Below are positions 13,987 through 21,562 of a stretch of 21,583 nucleotides of DNA, piece after piece. A program made the position numbers and the translations under genes. The notes beneath the pieces were generated by a model. That model was not told where the DNA came from. It did not search any database and saw only the letters and a program-made list of their open reading frames with translations. The stretch comes from Hyphomonadaceae bacterium UBA2389 (lineage in GTDB: Bacteria > Pseudomonadota > Alphaproteobacteria > Caulobacterales > Aquidulcibacteraceae), in assembly GCA_002343395.1 (NCBI GenBank), contig DDSN01000058.1:1-21583 (forward strand). The letters are read 5' to 3'. Within the stretch, counting starts at the first letter, position 1. Every line of letters starts with the position of its first letter.

Positions 13987-16011
13987 ATGCGGTGGTTGGC
14001 AGGCTTGGCGGCATTGGCGTTCGTCGGCGCGGCAGCGGCGCAGACAGGACCGAAACCTCAGCAGGAACACCGCTTGGAACGCCCTCCGGTGTGGCGCTCG
14101 CTCGAACGCTTCGAAAGCGAAGCGGAACTCCTCCGCTACGTGCGCGACGTTCAGAACCTGCAACGAGTCGCGCGAGGCCGGAACGAAACGGACGAAATCA
14201 TTGTCACCGGCTCGGCCATTCCTCCGCCTCCCCCGCCTCCGCCTCCGCCCCCGGCGCCGTCCGCTGCCGCCGAAGCGAGCGCGCCAGGCGACGCTGTTGG
14301 CGCGGCGCCGCTCACCTCGATCACCAACGTGCAGACACAAGGCGTTGACGAAGGCGGCATTGTCAAAATGGTCGGCCGTTTTCTCGTCATTCTCCAGGAT
14401 GGGCGCCTGTTCGTGGCTGATACCCGCCCCGGCGGGACGCCAGGGCTCGCGCTCACGGGCCGCGCCAACGTCTATCGCAGCGTTCAAGGCGGCGCCGGCG
14501 TTTGGTACGATGAGCTGTTGATCAGCGGCAATCGCATCCTGGTCACCGGCTATTCCTATCGTGAAGCCGCCTCCGAAATTACCGTGTTCACGATTGACGA
14601 CGACGGCCGGCTCACGCGCGAAACCTCCTACTTTATTTCGTCGAACGACTACTACGACCCCGAGAACTACTCGACGCGGCTCGTGAACGGGAATCTGGTC
14701 GTCTACACGCCGCTCAATCTGATGAACGTGAACGCGGCACGGCCAATGTCATGGCCATTGATCCGGCGTTGGTTGCGAGACGAGGATCATCGCGCCATCA
14801 CGACAGCGGGTGTGCGCCTGTTCGATGCGCGCGACATCTACAAGCCGATCATGGAGACGCGGGCGCCCATGGTGCATTCCGTTTCCGTATGCCCGCTGGG
14901 CGATGTGCGCGGCGGCGATGAGTTGGATTGCCGCACGACTGGCTTTGTGGGCCCGGCGCAGCGCGAGTTCTTTGTCTCAACGGCCGACATCTACCTATGG
15001 GTGACGCCAAACGATTGGCGCGACCAACAGGCGCGAGAGTGCCCGGCCCGCGCACCCGGCGAAGATGGTTATGCTATTCCGGCCGCGCTCTACCAAGTGC
15101 CGCTCTCGGGCGAAACGCCGCGCGCCCTGCACACGCGCGGCGAGCCTGACAGCCAACTCGCGATGGATGCGTCCGCCACGGAATTTCGCGCCCTGCTTGG
15201 CTGGAACACTTCGGCCTGCAATCGGGACGCAAACGTCGCCCTGCGCTATTTCCATGTTCCATTCAGCGCCTTAAGCACGACGCCCGGCGAAGCGCCGCGG
15301 CGCAGTTACACGCGCGTGCCTGGGCTACAGGCCGGCGCATATGAAGTGCGTTTCGCCGACACGCATGTCGTCTATGGCAGCCGTGGCGGGTACGGGTCGT
15401 ACCCGCCGGATCACGAGCCTGGTCGCTCAGGGTCGGTCGTCGCGGTTTCGACTAGGCAGCCGACGGCTGCGCTTGAGATTCCCACACCGCACCAAATCTT
15501 GCGGGTCGAGCGCGTGGGCGCCGACATCGCGCTGACCGGGTATCGCAACGACGATGGCTTGAGCGTGTCGATGCTGGATCTGTCGCAGCGCCCTCGCCTG
15601 GCCTCCACCGCGCTGCTGCGCGGACGGTACGAATCAGAAAACCGCTCGCACGCCTTCAACAGCCTTGCGAGGCCGGAAGGCGATGGGCTGATGGGGTTGG
15701 CGACGGTCGCGCGCGTCAAGGAAAGCGGCCGATGGGTTTGGCGCTCCACCGCTTCGGACCTCAGCTTCTTGTCCTTTGACGCCGCAGGCCAAATCCAGCG
15801 CATCGGCGAACTGACCGCAAATCCCAACGCCGTCGATCCCCGCTATCGCTGCGAGGTCTCTTGCGTCGATTGGTACGGCAATTCCCGCGCGCTCTTTATT
15901 GGCGATCGAGTGTTGGCGTTGTCGGGAACGGAACTGATTGAAGGCGCGGTCGAGGGCGGACGCATCGTCGAGCGCCGACGCCTCAATCTCTCGGCGCCGC
16001 CGCCGGCTTAG
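13987..16011 (+). CDS. Secreted beta-propeller domain protein with TonB-box-like motif
   Basis: The 674-residue protein has a Sec signal peptide (1-18, AAA before QT). A charged helical stretch (about 28-66) is followed by DEIIVTGS (69-76), then eleven consecutive prolines (79-89) and an Ala-rich linker. From about residue 110 it matches the C-terminal beta-propeller secreted family (Pfam Beta_propel) through TNVQTQGVDEGGIVKMVGRFLVIL, the analogue of the family's NVQ-GVDEADIVKTDG start. Propeller-like strands follow to the C-terminus, including LISGNRILVTGYSY and RNDDGLSVSMLDL. Paired cysteines occur near DELDCRTTG and RCEVSCVDW. The family's role is not established. GGGAGG (13974-13979) is 7 bases before the ATG. 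The last 29 bases overlap the 3' end of the convergent channel gene. The motif DEIIVTGS is typical of TonB-dependent receptors but no barrel domain is present. Confidence 0.85.
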   Translation: MRWLAGLAALAFVGAAAAQTGPKPQQEHRLERPPVWRSLERFESEAELLRYVRDVQNLQRVARGRNETDEIIVTGSAIPPPPPPPPPPPAPSAAAEASAPGDAVGAAPLTSITNVQTQGVDEGGIVKMVGRFLVILQDGRLFVADTRPGGTPGLALTGRANVYRSVQGGAGVWYDELLISGNRILVTGYSYREAASEITVFTIDDDGRLTRETSYFISSNDYYDPENYSTRLVNGNLVVYTPLNLMNVNAARPMSWPLIRRWLRDEDHRAITTAGVRLFDARDIYKPIMETRAPMVHSVSVCPLGDVRGGDELDCRTTGFVGPAQREFFVSTADIYLWVTPNDWRDQQARECPARAPGEDGYAIPAALYQVPLSGETPRALHTRGEPDSQLAMDASATEFRALLGWNTSACNRDANVALRYFHVPFSALSTTPGEAPRRSYTRVPGLQAGAYEVRFADTHVVYGSRGGYGSYPPDHEPGRSGSVVAVSTRQPTAALEIPTPHQILRVERVGADIALTGYRNDDGLSVSMLDLSQRPRLASTALLRGRYESENRSHAFNSLARPEGDGLMGLATVARVKESGRWVWRSTASDLSFLSFDAAGQIQRIGELTANPNAVDPRYRCEVSCVDWYGNSRALFIGDRVLALSGTELIEGAVEGGRIVERRRLNLSAPPPA

Positions 16012-16834
16012 TCATCGCCAGCTCCTTCTTCCTGAGTTGCTTGGCTTCATGGCGTTCGCGAAACTCTTCCGCGAACGCCGACGCGAGGATACCGGTCGGC
16101 ATGGCGACAATGCCGATGCCCGCGAGCGCGACCAAGCCAGCCGCCACCCGCCCAAGCACGGTCTCGGGGTACACGTCGCCGTAGCCAACGGTGGTGAGCG
16201 TCACGATCGCCCACCACATCGCGCGCGTGATGGAGCCGAACGCCGCGGGCTTAGTGTCGCCTTCGATGAAGTAGAGCATCATCGCTGCGATGTAGAGCTG
16301 AGCCGCCGCGACGCAGAGCGCCGCCATCAACGGCGCCCAGGCGCGCTTCACGGCGGCGCCCACAATCGCAAACGCCGGCACATAGCGCGCCAGCTTGAAC
16401 AGGCGAAACAGACGCAACGCACGCAGCGCAGCCAGCCAACCGCCGTGCAGGTGAGGAAGCGCGAGCAACACGATGAGTTCCGGCAAAAACGCGAGAACGT
16501 CAAAAATCGTGACCGGTTGCGTCAGGAACTTCAGCCGCCCAGCGACGCCGGCATGGGCCTTGTTCTCCCCTTCGGACCAGAAGCGCAGTGCGAACTCCAC
16601 GGCGAAGATCAACACAATGGCCGCGTTGAGCTTTTCCAAAAACGGCCGCACCCAAGGCGCGAACGGCGTGTCGGCGCGAATGGCTTCCGTTTCCAGCGCC
16701 AGCGCCGCCAAGCTCATCAACACCAGAACGATGATGGTTCCGGAAAAGAAGTTGATGCCGCCGGGCTCGTCCGGCTCAAGCCAGTCGTGAGCGTACGCCT
16801 TGATGGTGGCGTGTTTGCGTTTGATCAGCGGCAC
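15983..16834 (-). CDS. Voltage-gated potassium channel (six-transmembrane Kv type)
   Basis: Inner-membrane cation channel. I start at GTG 16834 (283 residues), preceded by a purine-rich GAGGGGAGA ribosome site. Upstream in-frame sequence is antisense-like and overlaps gdx. Helices are S1 (about 27-48), S2 (68-88), S3 (106-126), voltage sensor S4 (132-151), S5 (166-190) and S6 (229-256). S4 carries Arg138, Arg141, Arg144, Lys147 and Arg150, a charge at every third position, so voltage sensing is plausible. The selectivity filter TVGYGD (215-220) indicates potassium selectivity. The short C-terminus is a charged tail with no RCK or cyclic-nucleotide domain. It lies 56 bases after gdx, and its end overlaps the convergent beta-propeller gene by 29 bases. 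Confidence 0.92.
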   Translation of the reverse strand: MPLIKRKHATIKAYAHDWLEPDEPGGINFFSGTIIVLVLMSLAALALETEAIRADTPFAPWVRPFLEKLNAAIVLIFAVEFALRFWSEGENKAHAGVAGRLKFLTQPVTIFDVLAFLPELIVLLALPHLHGGWLAALRALRLFRLFKLARYVPAFAIVGAAVKRAWAPLMAALCVAAAQLYIAAMMLYFIEGDTKPAAFGSITRAMWWAIVTLTTVGYGDVYPETVLGRVAAGLVALAGIGIVAMPTGILASAFAEEFRERHEAKQLRKKELAMTKPAAAPRD

Positions 16835-16862
16835 GCGAACTCTCCCCTCGCGCTTTTCTAGC

Positions 16863-16876
16863 CGCGCCAAGGCGCG
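16863..16876 (-). other. Short palindrome between gdx and the channel gene
   Basis: CGCGCC-AA-GGCGCG forms a compact inverted repeat in the 56-base gap. It could be a weak terminator after gdx or RNA structure in the channel leader. It has no T-run. Confidence 0.2.
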
Positions 16877-16890
16877 TCCGCCAAGATCGC

Positions 16891-17214
16891 TCAGTCGGGC
16901 GTGGAAAGCTTCAGGCCGACAATGCCCGCTACGATCAATGCTATGCACGCGAGACGCATGACGCTCGCGTTTTCGGCGAACAAGACAACCCCCAAGATCG
17001 CGGCGCCGACCGCTCCGATGCCGGTCCACACCGCGTAGGCGGTCCCAATAGGCAGCGCGCGCGCGGCGAGCGCCAACAGGTACATGCTGCCCGCCATGGC
17101 GGCGATGGTGACGGCGCTGGGCAGCGGCCTGGTGAAACCGTCGGCGTATTTCAAGCCGATCGCCCAAACGATCTCGAGCAGACCCGCCAACGTGAGCAAC
17201 ACCCAAGCGTTCAT
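16891..17214 (-). CDS. gdx: Guanidinium exporter Gdx (SugE), small multidrug resistance family
   Basis: Dual-topology four-helix proton antiporter. Gdx members export guanidinium, and some also transport quaternary ammonium compounds. The 107-residue protein starts at ATG 17214; longer reading frames upstream would overlap the SDR gene. Helices are about 3-22, 33-52, 58-79 and 85-103. The central Glu14 sits in LLEIVWAIGLKYADGFTRP (12-30), the Gdx-type signature. Trp17, Ser43, Tyr60 and Trp63 match, with a shift of one, the guanidinium-site residues described for Gdx-Clo (E13, W16, S42, Y59, W62). This favours Gdx over EmrE-like export. It lies 8 bases after the SDR gene, so no separate guanidine riboswitch leader is present here. 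Confidence 0.92.
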   Translation of the reverse strand: MNAWVLLTLAGLLEIVWAIGLKYADGFTRPLPSAVTIAAMAGSMYLLALAARALPIGTAYAVWTGIGAVGAAILGVVLFAENASVMRLACIALIVAGIVGLKLSTPD

Positions 17215-17222
17215 GCGCGGCC

Positions 17223-17990
17223 TCAATAGTGCGCGAGCAGACCGCCGTCGACGGCGAGCACATGCCCGGTGATGTAGGACGCTGCTGGCGAACACAGGAA
17301 CAGCACGGCCGGCGCGAGCTCGGCGGGTTCGCCCCAGCGGCCGAGTGCGGTGCGCGTCTTGAGCCACGCGGCGATTGTCGGATCGGCTACGGCCGCGGCA
17401 TTGGCTTCGGTTTTGAAGAAACCGGGCGCGACGCCATTCACAGTAATGCGATGTGGCCCGAGTTCGGCGGCTAGCGCGCGCGTGAGTCCATCGAGTCCCG
17501 CCTTGGTGACGCCGTACACGGGATCGCCGGGGTTCGCGATGGCGCCCGCCACGGAAGAGATGTTCACAATGCGCCCGCCGCGTCCGCCCGCGATCATCAG
17601 CGCCGCCGCCGCGCGCGCGAACTCGAAGGGCGCGATCAAGTTCGTTTCGACAAGCGCTCGCGCGCTGGGGCTATCGATCTCGAAAAGGCCGCGGCGATCG
17701 CGTAGGCCCACGTTGTTGATAAGGATGTCGAGACGGCCCGCTTCCGCTTCGATGCGCGCGAACGCGCGCGTACGTGCTTCTGCGTCGGTTACGTCAAACG
17801 CCAATGCTCGCGCTTTTCCGCCATCGGCCCCTATCGCCGCGACGGCTGCATCGACCTTCGCGGCGTTGCGCCCGTTGAACCATACCAACGCGCCGGCGCC
17901 CGCGAGCATGCGCGCGGATGCAAGGCCCAACCCCGCGTTGGCGCCGGTGATCAGCGCGTGCTGGCCTGAGAGGTCGAACCCCTGCGTCAC
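17223..17990 (-). CDS. SDR-family NAD(P)-dependent oxidoreductase
   Basis: Classical short-chain dehydrogenase. I start at GTG 17990 (255 residues): the GTGA overlaps the toxin stop, and the following TQGFDLSGQHALITG is a normal SDR beginning. Motifs are the Rossmann TGANAGLG (15-22), NNVG (92-95), Asn117, and the catalytic Ser146, Tyr159 and Lys163 in NISSVAGA and VYGVTKAG. The C-terminal ITGHVLAVDGG (240-250) is also typical. NFNGR-like residues after strand 2 (WFNGRN, Arg41) suggest NADP preference, which is inference. The closest named families are gluconate 5-dehydrogenase and 3-oxoacyl-ACP reductase-like SDRs, but the substrate cannot be told. It is translationally coupled to the VapC-like toxin upstream and is followed 8 bases later by gdx. 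Confidence 0.9.
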   Translation of the reverse strand: MTQGFDLSGQHALITGANAGLGLASARMLAGAGALVWFNGRNAAKVDAAVAAIGADGGKARALAFDVTDAEARTRAFARIEAEAGRLDILINNVGLRDRRGLFEIDSPSARALVETNLIAPFEFARAAAALMIAGGRGGRIVNISSVAGAIANPGDPVYGVTKAGLDGLTRALAAELGPHRITVNGVAPGFFKTEANAAAVADPTIAAWLKTRTALGRWGEPAELAPAVLFLCSPAASYITGHVLAVDGGLLAHY

Positions 17991-18397
17991 GCCCGCGCAT
18001 CCATCGCGCGCGTGGGCCCGTGGGCCTTGCTCCATGCGATCAGGCGCTTGTCGGACGTCACGAGTTGCGCCCCGAGCCGAACGGATGTCGCGGCGATGAA
18101 GCGGTCGGCGGGGTCATCATGTAGATCAGGCAGGCTCACCGACAGCGCGGCGACTGCGCCGTCGAGCGCGACTTCTTTTAGGCCGAGATCAAACAATTCC
18201 TGGCGCCATGCATCCACGGTCTGGAGCAATTCATAACGCCCTTTTCGGATGAGCAGCGCGGTCTCCCACACTGAGATCGCTGAAAACTTCGCTTCACCTC
18301 TTTCGACTGCCGCCTGTAACGCCGCGCGCGCGCCCGCGCCGAGGTTTTCGCTGCCGCTGCCAAGCCACAGCAGCGCATTGGTGTCGATCAGGAGCAT
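17987..18397 (-). CDS. PIN-domain toxin, VapC family
   Basis: Predicted Mg-dependent RNase toxin of a type II toxin-antitoxin pair. VapC proteins cut tRNA or rRNA. The 136-residue protein has the four PIN acids: Asp5 in LLIDTNALLWL, Glu45 in SAISVWE, Asp98 in DDPADRFIAA and Asp116 in LVTSDKRL. All four are present, so it is probably active. The LHDDPADR form belongs to the Sll0205-like PIN subgroup often paired with Phd-type antitoxins. It starts at ATG 18397, 15 bases after the antitoxin stop, without a strong ribosome site, as expected for coupled expression. Its TGA overlaps the GTG start of the SDR gene. Confidence 0.9.
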   Translation of the reverse strand: MLLIDTNALLWLGSGSENLGAGARAALQAAVERGEAKFSAISVWETALLIRKGRYELLQTVDAWRQELFDLGLKEVALDGAVAALSVSLPDLHDDPADRFIAATSVRLGAQLVTSDKRLIAWSKAHGPTRAMDARA

Positions 18398-18412
18398 CGG
18401 AGGGTCGGCGCT

Positions 18413-18679
18413 CTAGAGATTTTCTTCGTCCGCGGTCCACACCGATGGATCGACGACGGGCTCATCCAGATCGACTTCTCCAATCGGATAGAGCCGCCCC
18501 TTATGCGATCCGAAGATCGGCTTGCGCGCCCGACTCTCTTCGACCGGCCCGAGCTCCGCCACCGGCTTGCCGTTTTTGGTGATGACCACCGGCTCGCCGG
18601 TGCGCGCGACCTCGTCCATTAGTGCGAGGCACTTGGCTTTGAATTCCGAGGCGGGCATGGTTTTCGTGACCATGGTCAT
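18413..18679 (-). CDS. Antitoxin, Phd/YefM (VapB-like) family
   Basis: Predicted antitoxin that binds DNA with its N-terminal half and neutralises the PIN toxin with its C-terminal tail. The core KTMPASEFKAKCLALMDEV and EPVVITKNGKPVAEL is the standard Phd/YefM fold signature. The C-terminal part, with RARKPIFGSHKGRLYPIGEVD and an acidic tail, fits a toxin-binding arm. The start is uncertain: ATG 18679 (88 residues), ATG 18673 and ATG 18658 are all in frame, none has a clear ribosome site, and a TTG at 18709 is also open. I chose 18679. A near-perfect 26-base palindrome covers the first two ATGs, in line with autoregulation by the antitoxin-toxin complex. Confidence 0.88.
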   Translation of the reverse strand: MTMVTKTMPASEFKAKCLALMDEVARTGEPVVITKNGKPVAELGPVEESRARKPIFGSHKGRLYPIGEVDLDEPVVDPSVWTADEENL

Positions 18680-18691
18680 GACTATGGTCAC
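18666..18691. promoter_or_regulatory. Candidate operator of the toxin-antitoxin operon (26-base palindrome)
   Basis: The 26 bases from 18666 to 18691 pair as a palindrome in 12 of 13 positions; the only mismatch is 18674 with 18683. The outer arm is GTGACCAT and the centre is GTCATGAC. It also contains the direct repeat ATGGTCA at 18672 and 18684, 12 bases apart, about one helical turn. It lies over the antitoxin start codons, where Phd/VapB proteins commonly bind to repress their own operon. Confidence 0.55.
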
Positions 18692-18757
18692 TTTGGGTGT
18701 GGTCGTCAAGTTTCACCGCGCGCGAACGCCGTGCAGGTTTTCGCAGCAGAAATTCGG

Positions 18758-19084
18758 CTAGTTCTCAGGCGTCTCGCGGACAGACGCCACCCGGAGCGTT
18801 CCCCAGTTTCGATAGATCGCCAAGCCGAGCATGACGAGGCCTCCGATCATCACGCCCTGCATGACGACAATGAACGGGACCATTACGACCATCGGCAAAA
18901 CCATTGTTGCAGGGCTGACCGCTTGCCCGTTCTGGTCAACCCCCGCCGGTGCGAACGAGATGAGAAGACCCATCAAAAGAAACATCGGAACGAAAATCAC
19001 TCCGGCCCCGATGGCGTACCCAGCCGCCACCGGACCGAACAGCGAGCTTAGCGACAGTTTCCCATCAACCGCTTTGATTTCCAC
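18758..19084 (-). CDS. Small membrane protein of unknown function
   Basis: I do not recognise the family. The 108-residue protein has two hydrophobic segments, about 20-46 and 60-91, the second possibly long enough to bend. They are joined by a short loop APAGVDQNGQAVSP, and the C-terminal tail is polar (RNWGTLRVASVRETPEN). No cysteine or obvious catalytic motif is present. The GTG start at 19084 is well supported by GGGAGG (19090-19095) 5 bases upstream. It stands alone between pheT and the toxin-antitoxin genes. A -10-like CATAAG precedes it, suggesting its own promoter. Confidence 0.75.
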   Translation of the reverse strand: MEIKAVDGKLSLSSLFGPVAAGYAIGAGVIFVPMFLLMGLLISFAPAGVDQNGQAVSPATMVLPMVVMVPFIVVMQGVMIGGLVMLGLAIYRNWGTLRVASVRETPEN

Positions 19085-19118
19085 GCCAGCCTCCCAACGA
19101 AGCGCCGCACGGTTACGC

Positions 19119-19146
19119 CTTATGCGAACGTCTGCAAATCGCCCAA
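19119..19146 (-). promoter_or_regulatory. Possible promoter for the small membrane protein
   Basis: On the minus strand TTGGGC (19146-19141) and CATAAG (19124-19119) are separated by 16 bases and lie in the 70-base gap after pheT, about 35 bases before the GTG start. The match is moderate. Confidence 0.3.
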
Positions 19147-19154
19147 CTCCACTC

Positions 19155-21545
19155 CTACCCCCGCAGCACCCCGCTCGTCGCCTTCATCACCGCGCTGACG
19201 ATTCTAGCGCTTACGGCCTCGATGTCGGAATCGGTGAGCGTCTTTTCACGCGGTTGCAGCGTGACCTCGATCGCGAGCGATTTCTTGCCCGCCGCCATGC
19301 GCTCGCCGCGATAGACATCGAACAGCGAAACATCCGCGATCAGCGCCTTGTCGGCGCCGAAGGCGGCGCGCACGAGGTCGGCGGCGGCGACGCCATCGTC
19401 GACCACGAAAGCGAAGTCGCGCGTGAGCGGCTGCAATTCAAGCTTCTCCAACGGCGGCTTGGTGCGGGCTTTTGCGCGCGGCGCGGGCAGCGCATCGATG
19501 AAAATCTCGAACGCCAAGGCCGGCGCTTCGACATCGAGCGCCTTCAAGGCGCGGGGATGGATTTCGCCGAACACGGCCATGGTCTTGGTCCCGAGCCGCA
19601 GCGCGCCGGCCTTGCCGGGCCTCCAGTGCGCGGGAACCTCGACTGAGGTTTGTAGCGAGCCGACGGGCGCGCCGATGGCTTCAAGCACCATCAGCACATC
19701 GCGCTTCACGTCGAAGATATCGGGCTGGTGCGCCGCGCGCCAATGCCGCGGCGGACGCGCGCGCCAAACGGCGGCGACGGTGCGCTCCTGACCCGCATCG
19801 CTATCGTCGCGATAAATCGGACCCGCTTCGAACAAGCGCGCGTCGTCGAAGCCGCGATCGGCGTTCTTCTGCGCTGCGACAAGCAAGTTCGGCAGCGCCG
19901 ACGGCCGCATGCAATCGAGGTCCGATGATATCGGATTGGCGAGCAACAGACGCTCAGCCCCGCCGCCGAAGGCTTGCGCATACGCGCGCGGGCAGAAACT
20001 CCACGTCACCGCTTCATTGTAGCCGAGCGACGCGCACGCGCGCCGCGCCAACCGCAGCCGGCTTTCGCCAACACTGGCCGGCGGCGCGCGGAACCCGGCC
20101 GCGCGCGGCGGCGCGGTTTCGGGCATTTTGTCGTAGCCCTCGATGCGGGCGATTTCCTCGACCAGGTCGGCCGGCCCCTCGATGTCACGCCGCCATGTCG
20201 GCGGCTGCACAACTAGGCGCTTGGAGCTCTGGCCCTCGGCGCTTGTCTCGAAACCGAGGTCCTTCAATATGGCGCGCACGCGCGTCGGCTTCACGTCGAT
20301 GCCCGCGAGCGCGCGCACACGATCGGGATCGAAGGTCACCGGCGCCGGCGCCGGTGGCGGCTCGCCCGCGACAACGATTTCGCTCGCCTCGCCGCCGCAG
20401 AGGTCGAGGATCATGCGCGTGGCCAGTTCCAAGCCTGGCACGACAAAGCCAGAATCCACGCCGCGCGCGAAGCGATATTGCGCATCGGAGACAATGCCGG
20501 TGACGCGCCCGGTGGCGTGGGTACGCGTCGGATCGAAGTACGCGCTTTCGACGAATACGTCCGTGGTTGCGTCGGAGCAGCCCGTGCTCTCTCCGCCCAT
20601 GACGCCACCGAGGCCAATGGCGCCGCTCTCATCGCCGATCACGCACATCTCGGGAGTGATGGAATAGACGTTGCCGTCGAGCGCCTTGAAGCTTTCGCCC
20701 TCGCGGCCGAGGCGTGCGCGCAACCCGCCTTTCAGCTTCGCCGCGTCGTACACGTGCATGGGGCGCGCGCGATCCAGCGAAACATAGTTGGTGATGTCGA
20801 CCAGGATATTGCGCGGGCGCAGGCCAACAGCGCGCAAACGCTGCTGTAGCCACGCTGGCGACGGCCCGTTCTTCACGCCGCGAATGAGCCGTCCCGCGAA
20901 CATCGGACACGCTTCAGCATGCTCCGTGCTGACCTTGATGGGACACGGAAAGCGTCCAGGCGCGGGGATAATTTGCTTGGTCGCGACCTTGCCGAGCCCC
21001 GCCGCCGCGAGATCGCGCGCAATGCCGTGAACGCCCAACCAATCGGGCCGGTTCGGCGTTACCTCGATATCGACCACTGGATCGTTGAGGTTGAGCGCTT
21101 CCGCGAGCGGCATTCCGACCTTGAGTTCGGGATCGAGTTCCAGAATGCCATCGGCGTCGGTGTCGAACTCCAACTCCGCGCCGGAGCACAGCATCCCGTT
21201 CGACACGATCCCGCGCACCGGCTTGGCTTCCAACGTAATGCCAGAGCCCGGAATGAACGTCCCGATCGGCGCGAACGCGGTGACCAGCCCCGCGCGCGCA
21301 TTCGGCGCGCCGCAAACGATCTCGAGTTGGCCAAGCGCCGTTTCAACCTGACACACCTGCAACTTGTCGGCGTTTGGGTGCTTGGCGGCGGCGATGATGC
21401 GCGCAACCGAAAACGCCTTCAGCTTCTCGCCCGCATTCTCAACGCCCTCGACCTCAAGGCCGGTCATGGTCATGCGCTCGACGATGGCGTCGATGCTCGC
21501 ATCGGTTTGCAGGTGCTCCTTGAGCCATGACAAAGTGAACTTCAT
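19155..21545 (-). CDS. pheT: Phenylalanine-tRNA ligase subunit beta
   Basis: Beta subunit of the heterotetrameric PheRS; it binds tRNA-Phe and edits mischarged tyrosine, while PheS holds the synthetic site. The 796-residue length is normal. An N-terminal B1 part leads into the tRNA-binding EMAP-like domain, with HPNADKL (56-62) and VCGAPN (77-82). The B3/B4 editing domain follows (about 210-390, including RPMHVYDAAKLKGGLRARLG), then B5 (about 400-475). A catalytic-like domain (about 480-680) comes next. The C-terminal ferredoxin-fold anticodon-binding domain (about 700-796) has PLTRDFAFVVDDGVAAADLV and SLAIEVTLQPREKTLTDSDI. The ATG is at 21545. pheS would be expected just upstream, beyond the window. 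Confidence 0.97.
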   Translation of the reverse strand: MKFTLSWLKEHLQTDASIDAIVERMTMTGLEVEGVENAGEKLKAFSVARIIAAAKHPNADKLQVCQVETALGQLEIVCGAPNARAGLVTAFAPIGTFIPGSGITLEAKPVRGIVSNGMLCSGAELEFDTDADGILELDPELKVGMPLAEALNLNDPVVDIEVTPNRPDWLGVHGIARDLAAAGLGKVATKQIIPAPGRFPCPIKVSTEHAEACPMFAGRLIRGVKNGPSPAWLQQRLRAVGLRPRNILVDITNYVSLDRARPMHVYDAAKLKGGLRARLGREGESFKALDGNVYSITPEMCVIGDESGAIGLGGVMGGESTGCSDATTDVFVESAYFDPTRTHATGRVTGIVSDAQYRFARGVDSGFVVPGLELATRMILDLCGGEASEIVVAGEPPPAPAPVTFDPDRVRALAGIDVKPTRVRAILKDLGFETSAEGQSSKRLVVQPPTWRRDIEGPADLVEEIARIEGYDKMPETAPPRAAGFRAPPASVGESRLRLARRACASLGYNEAVTWSFCPRAYAQAFGGGAERLLLANPISSDLDCMRPSALPNLLVAAQKNADRGFDDARLFEAGPIYRDDSDAGQERTVAAVWRARPPRHWRAAHQPDIFDVKRDVLMVLEAIGAPVGSLQTSVEVPAHWRPGKAGALRLGTKTMAVFGEIHPRALKALDVEAPALAFEIFIDALPAPRAKARTKPPLEKLELQPLTRDFAFVVDDGVAAADLVRAAFGADKALIADVSLFDVYRGERMAAGKKSLAIEVTLQPREKTLTDSDIEAVSARIVSAVMKATSGVLRG

Positions 21546-21562
21546 GGCGCGCGCTCCGAGCC

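Noticed and set aside
14151..14468. Minus-strand glycine-rich frame opposite the poly-proline tract
   Set aside because: The glycine run is just the complement of the proline codons of the beta-propeller protein.
15938..16861. Long plus-strand open frame opposite the channel gene
   Set aside because: It is antisense to a clear TVGYGD potassium channel and its product is low-complexity Arg/His/Gln sequence without any domain; such frames are common in GC-rich DNA.
17215..17222. Guanidine riboswitch in front of gdx
   Set aside because: Only 8 bases separate gdx from the SDR gene, so there is no leader that could hold one; none was seen upstream of the operon either.
16835..17263. N-terminal extension of the channel frame through gdx
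   Set aside because: The extra 143 residues are Arg/His-rich, overlap gdx out of frame and carry no channel features; GTG 16834 has a good ribosome site.
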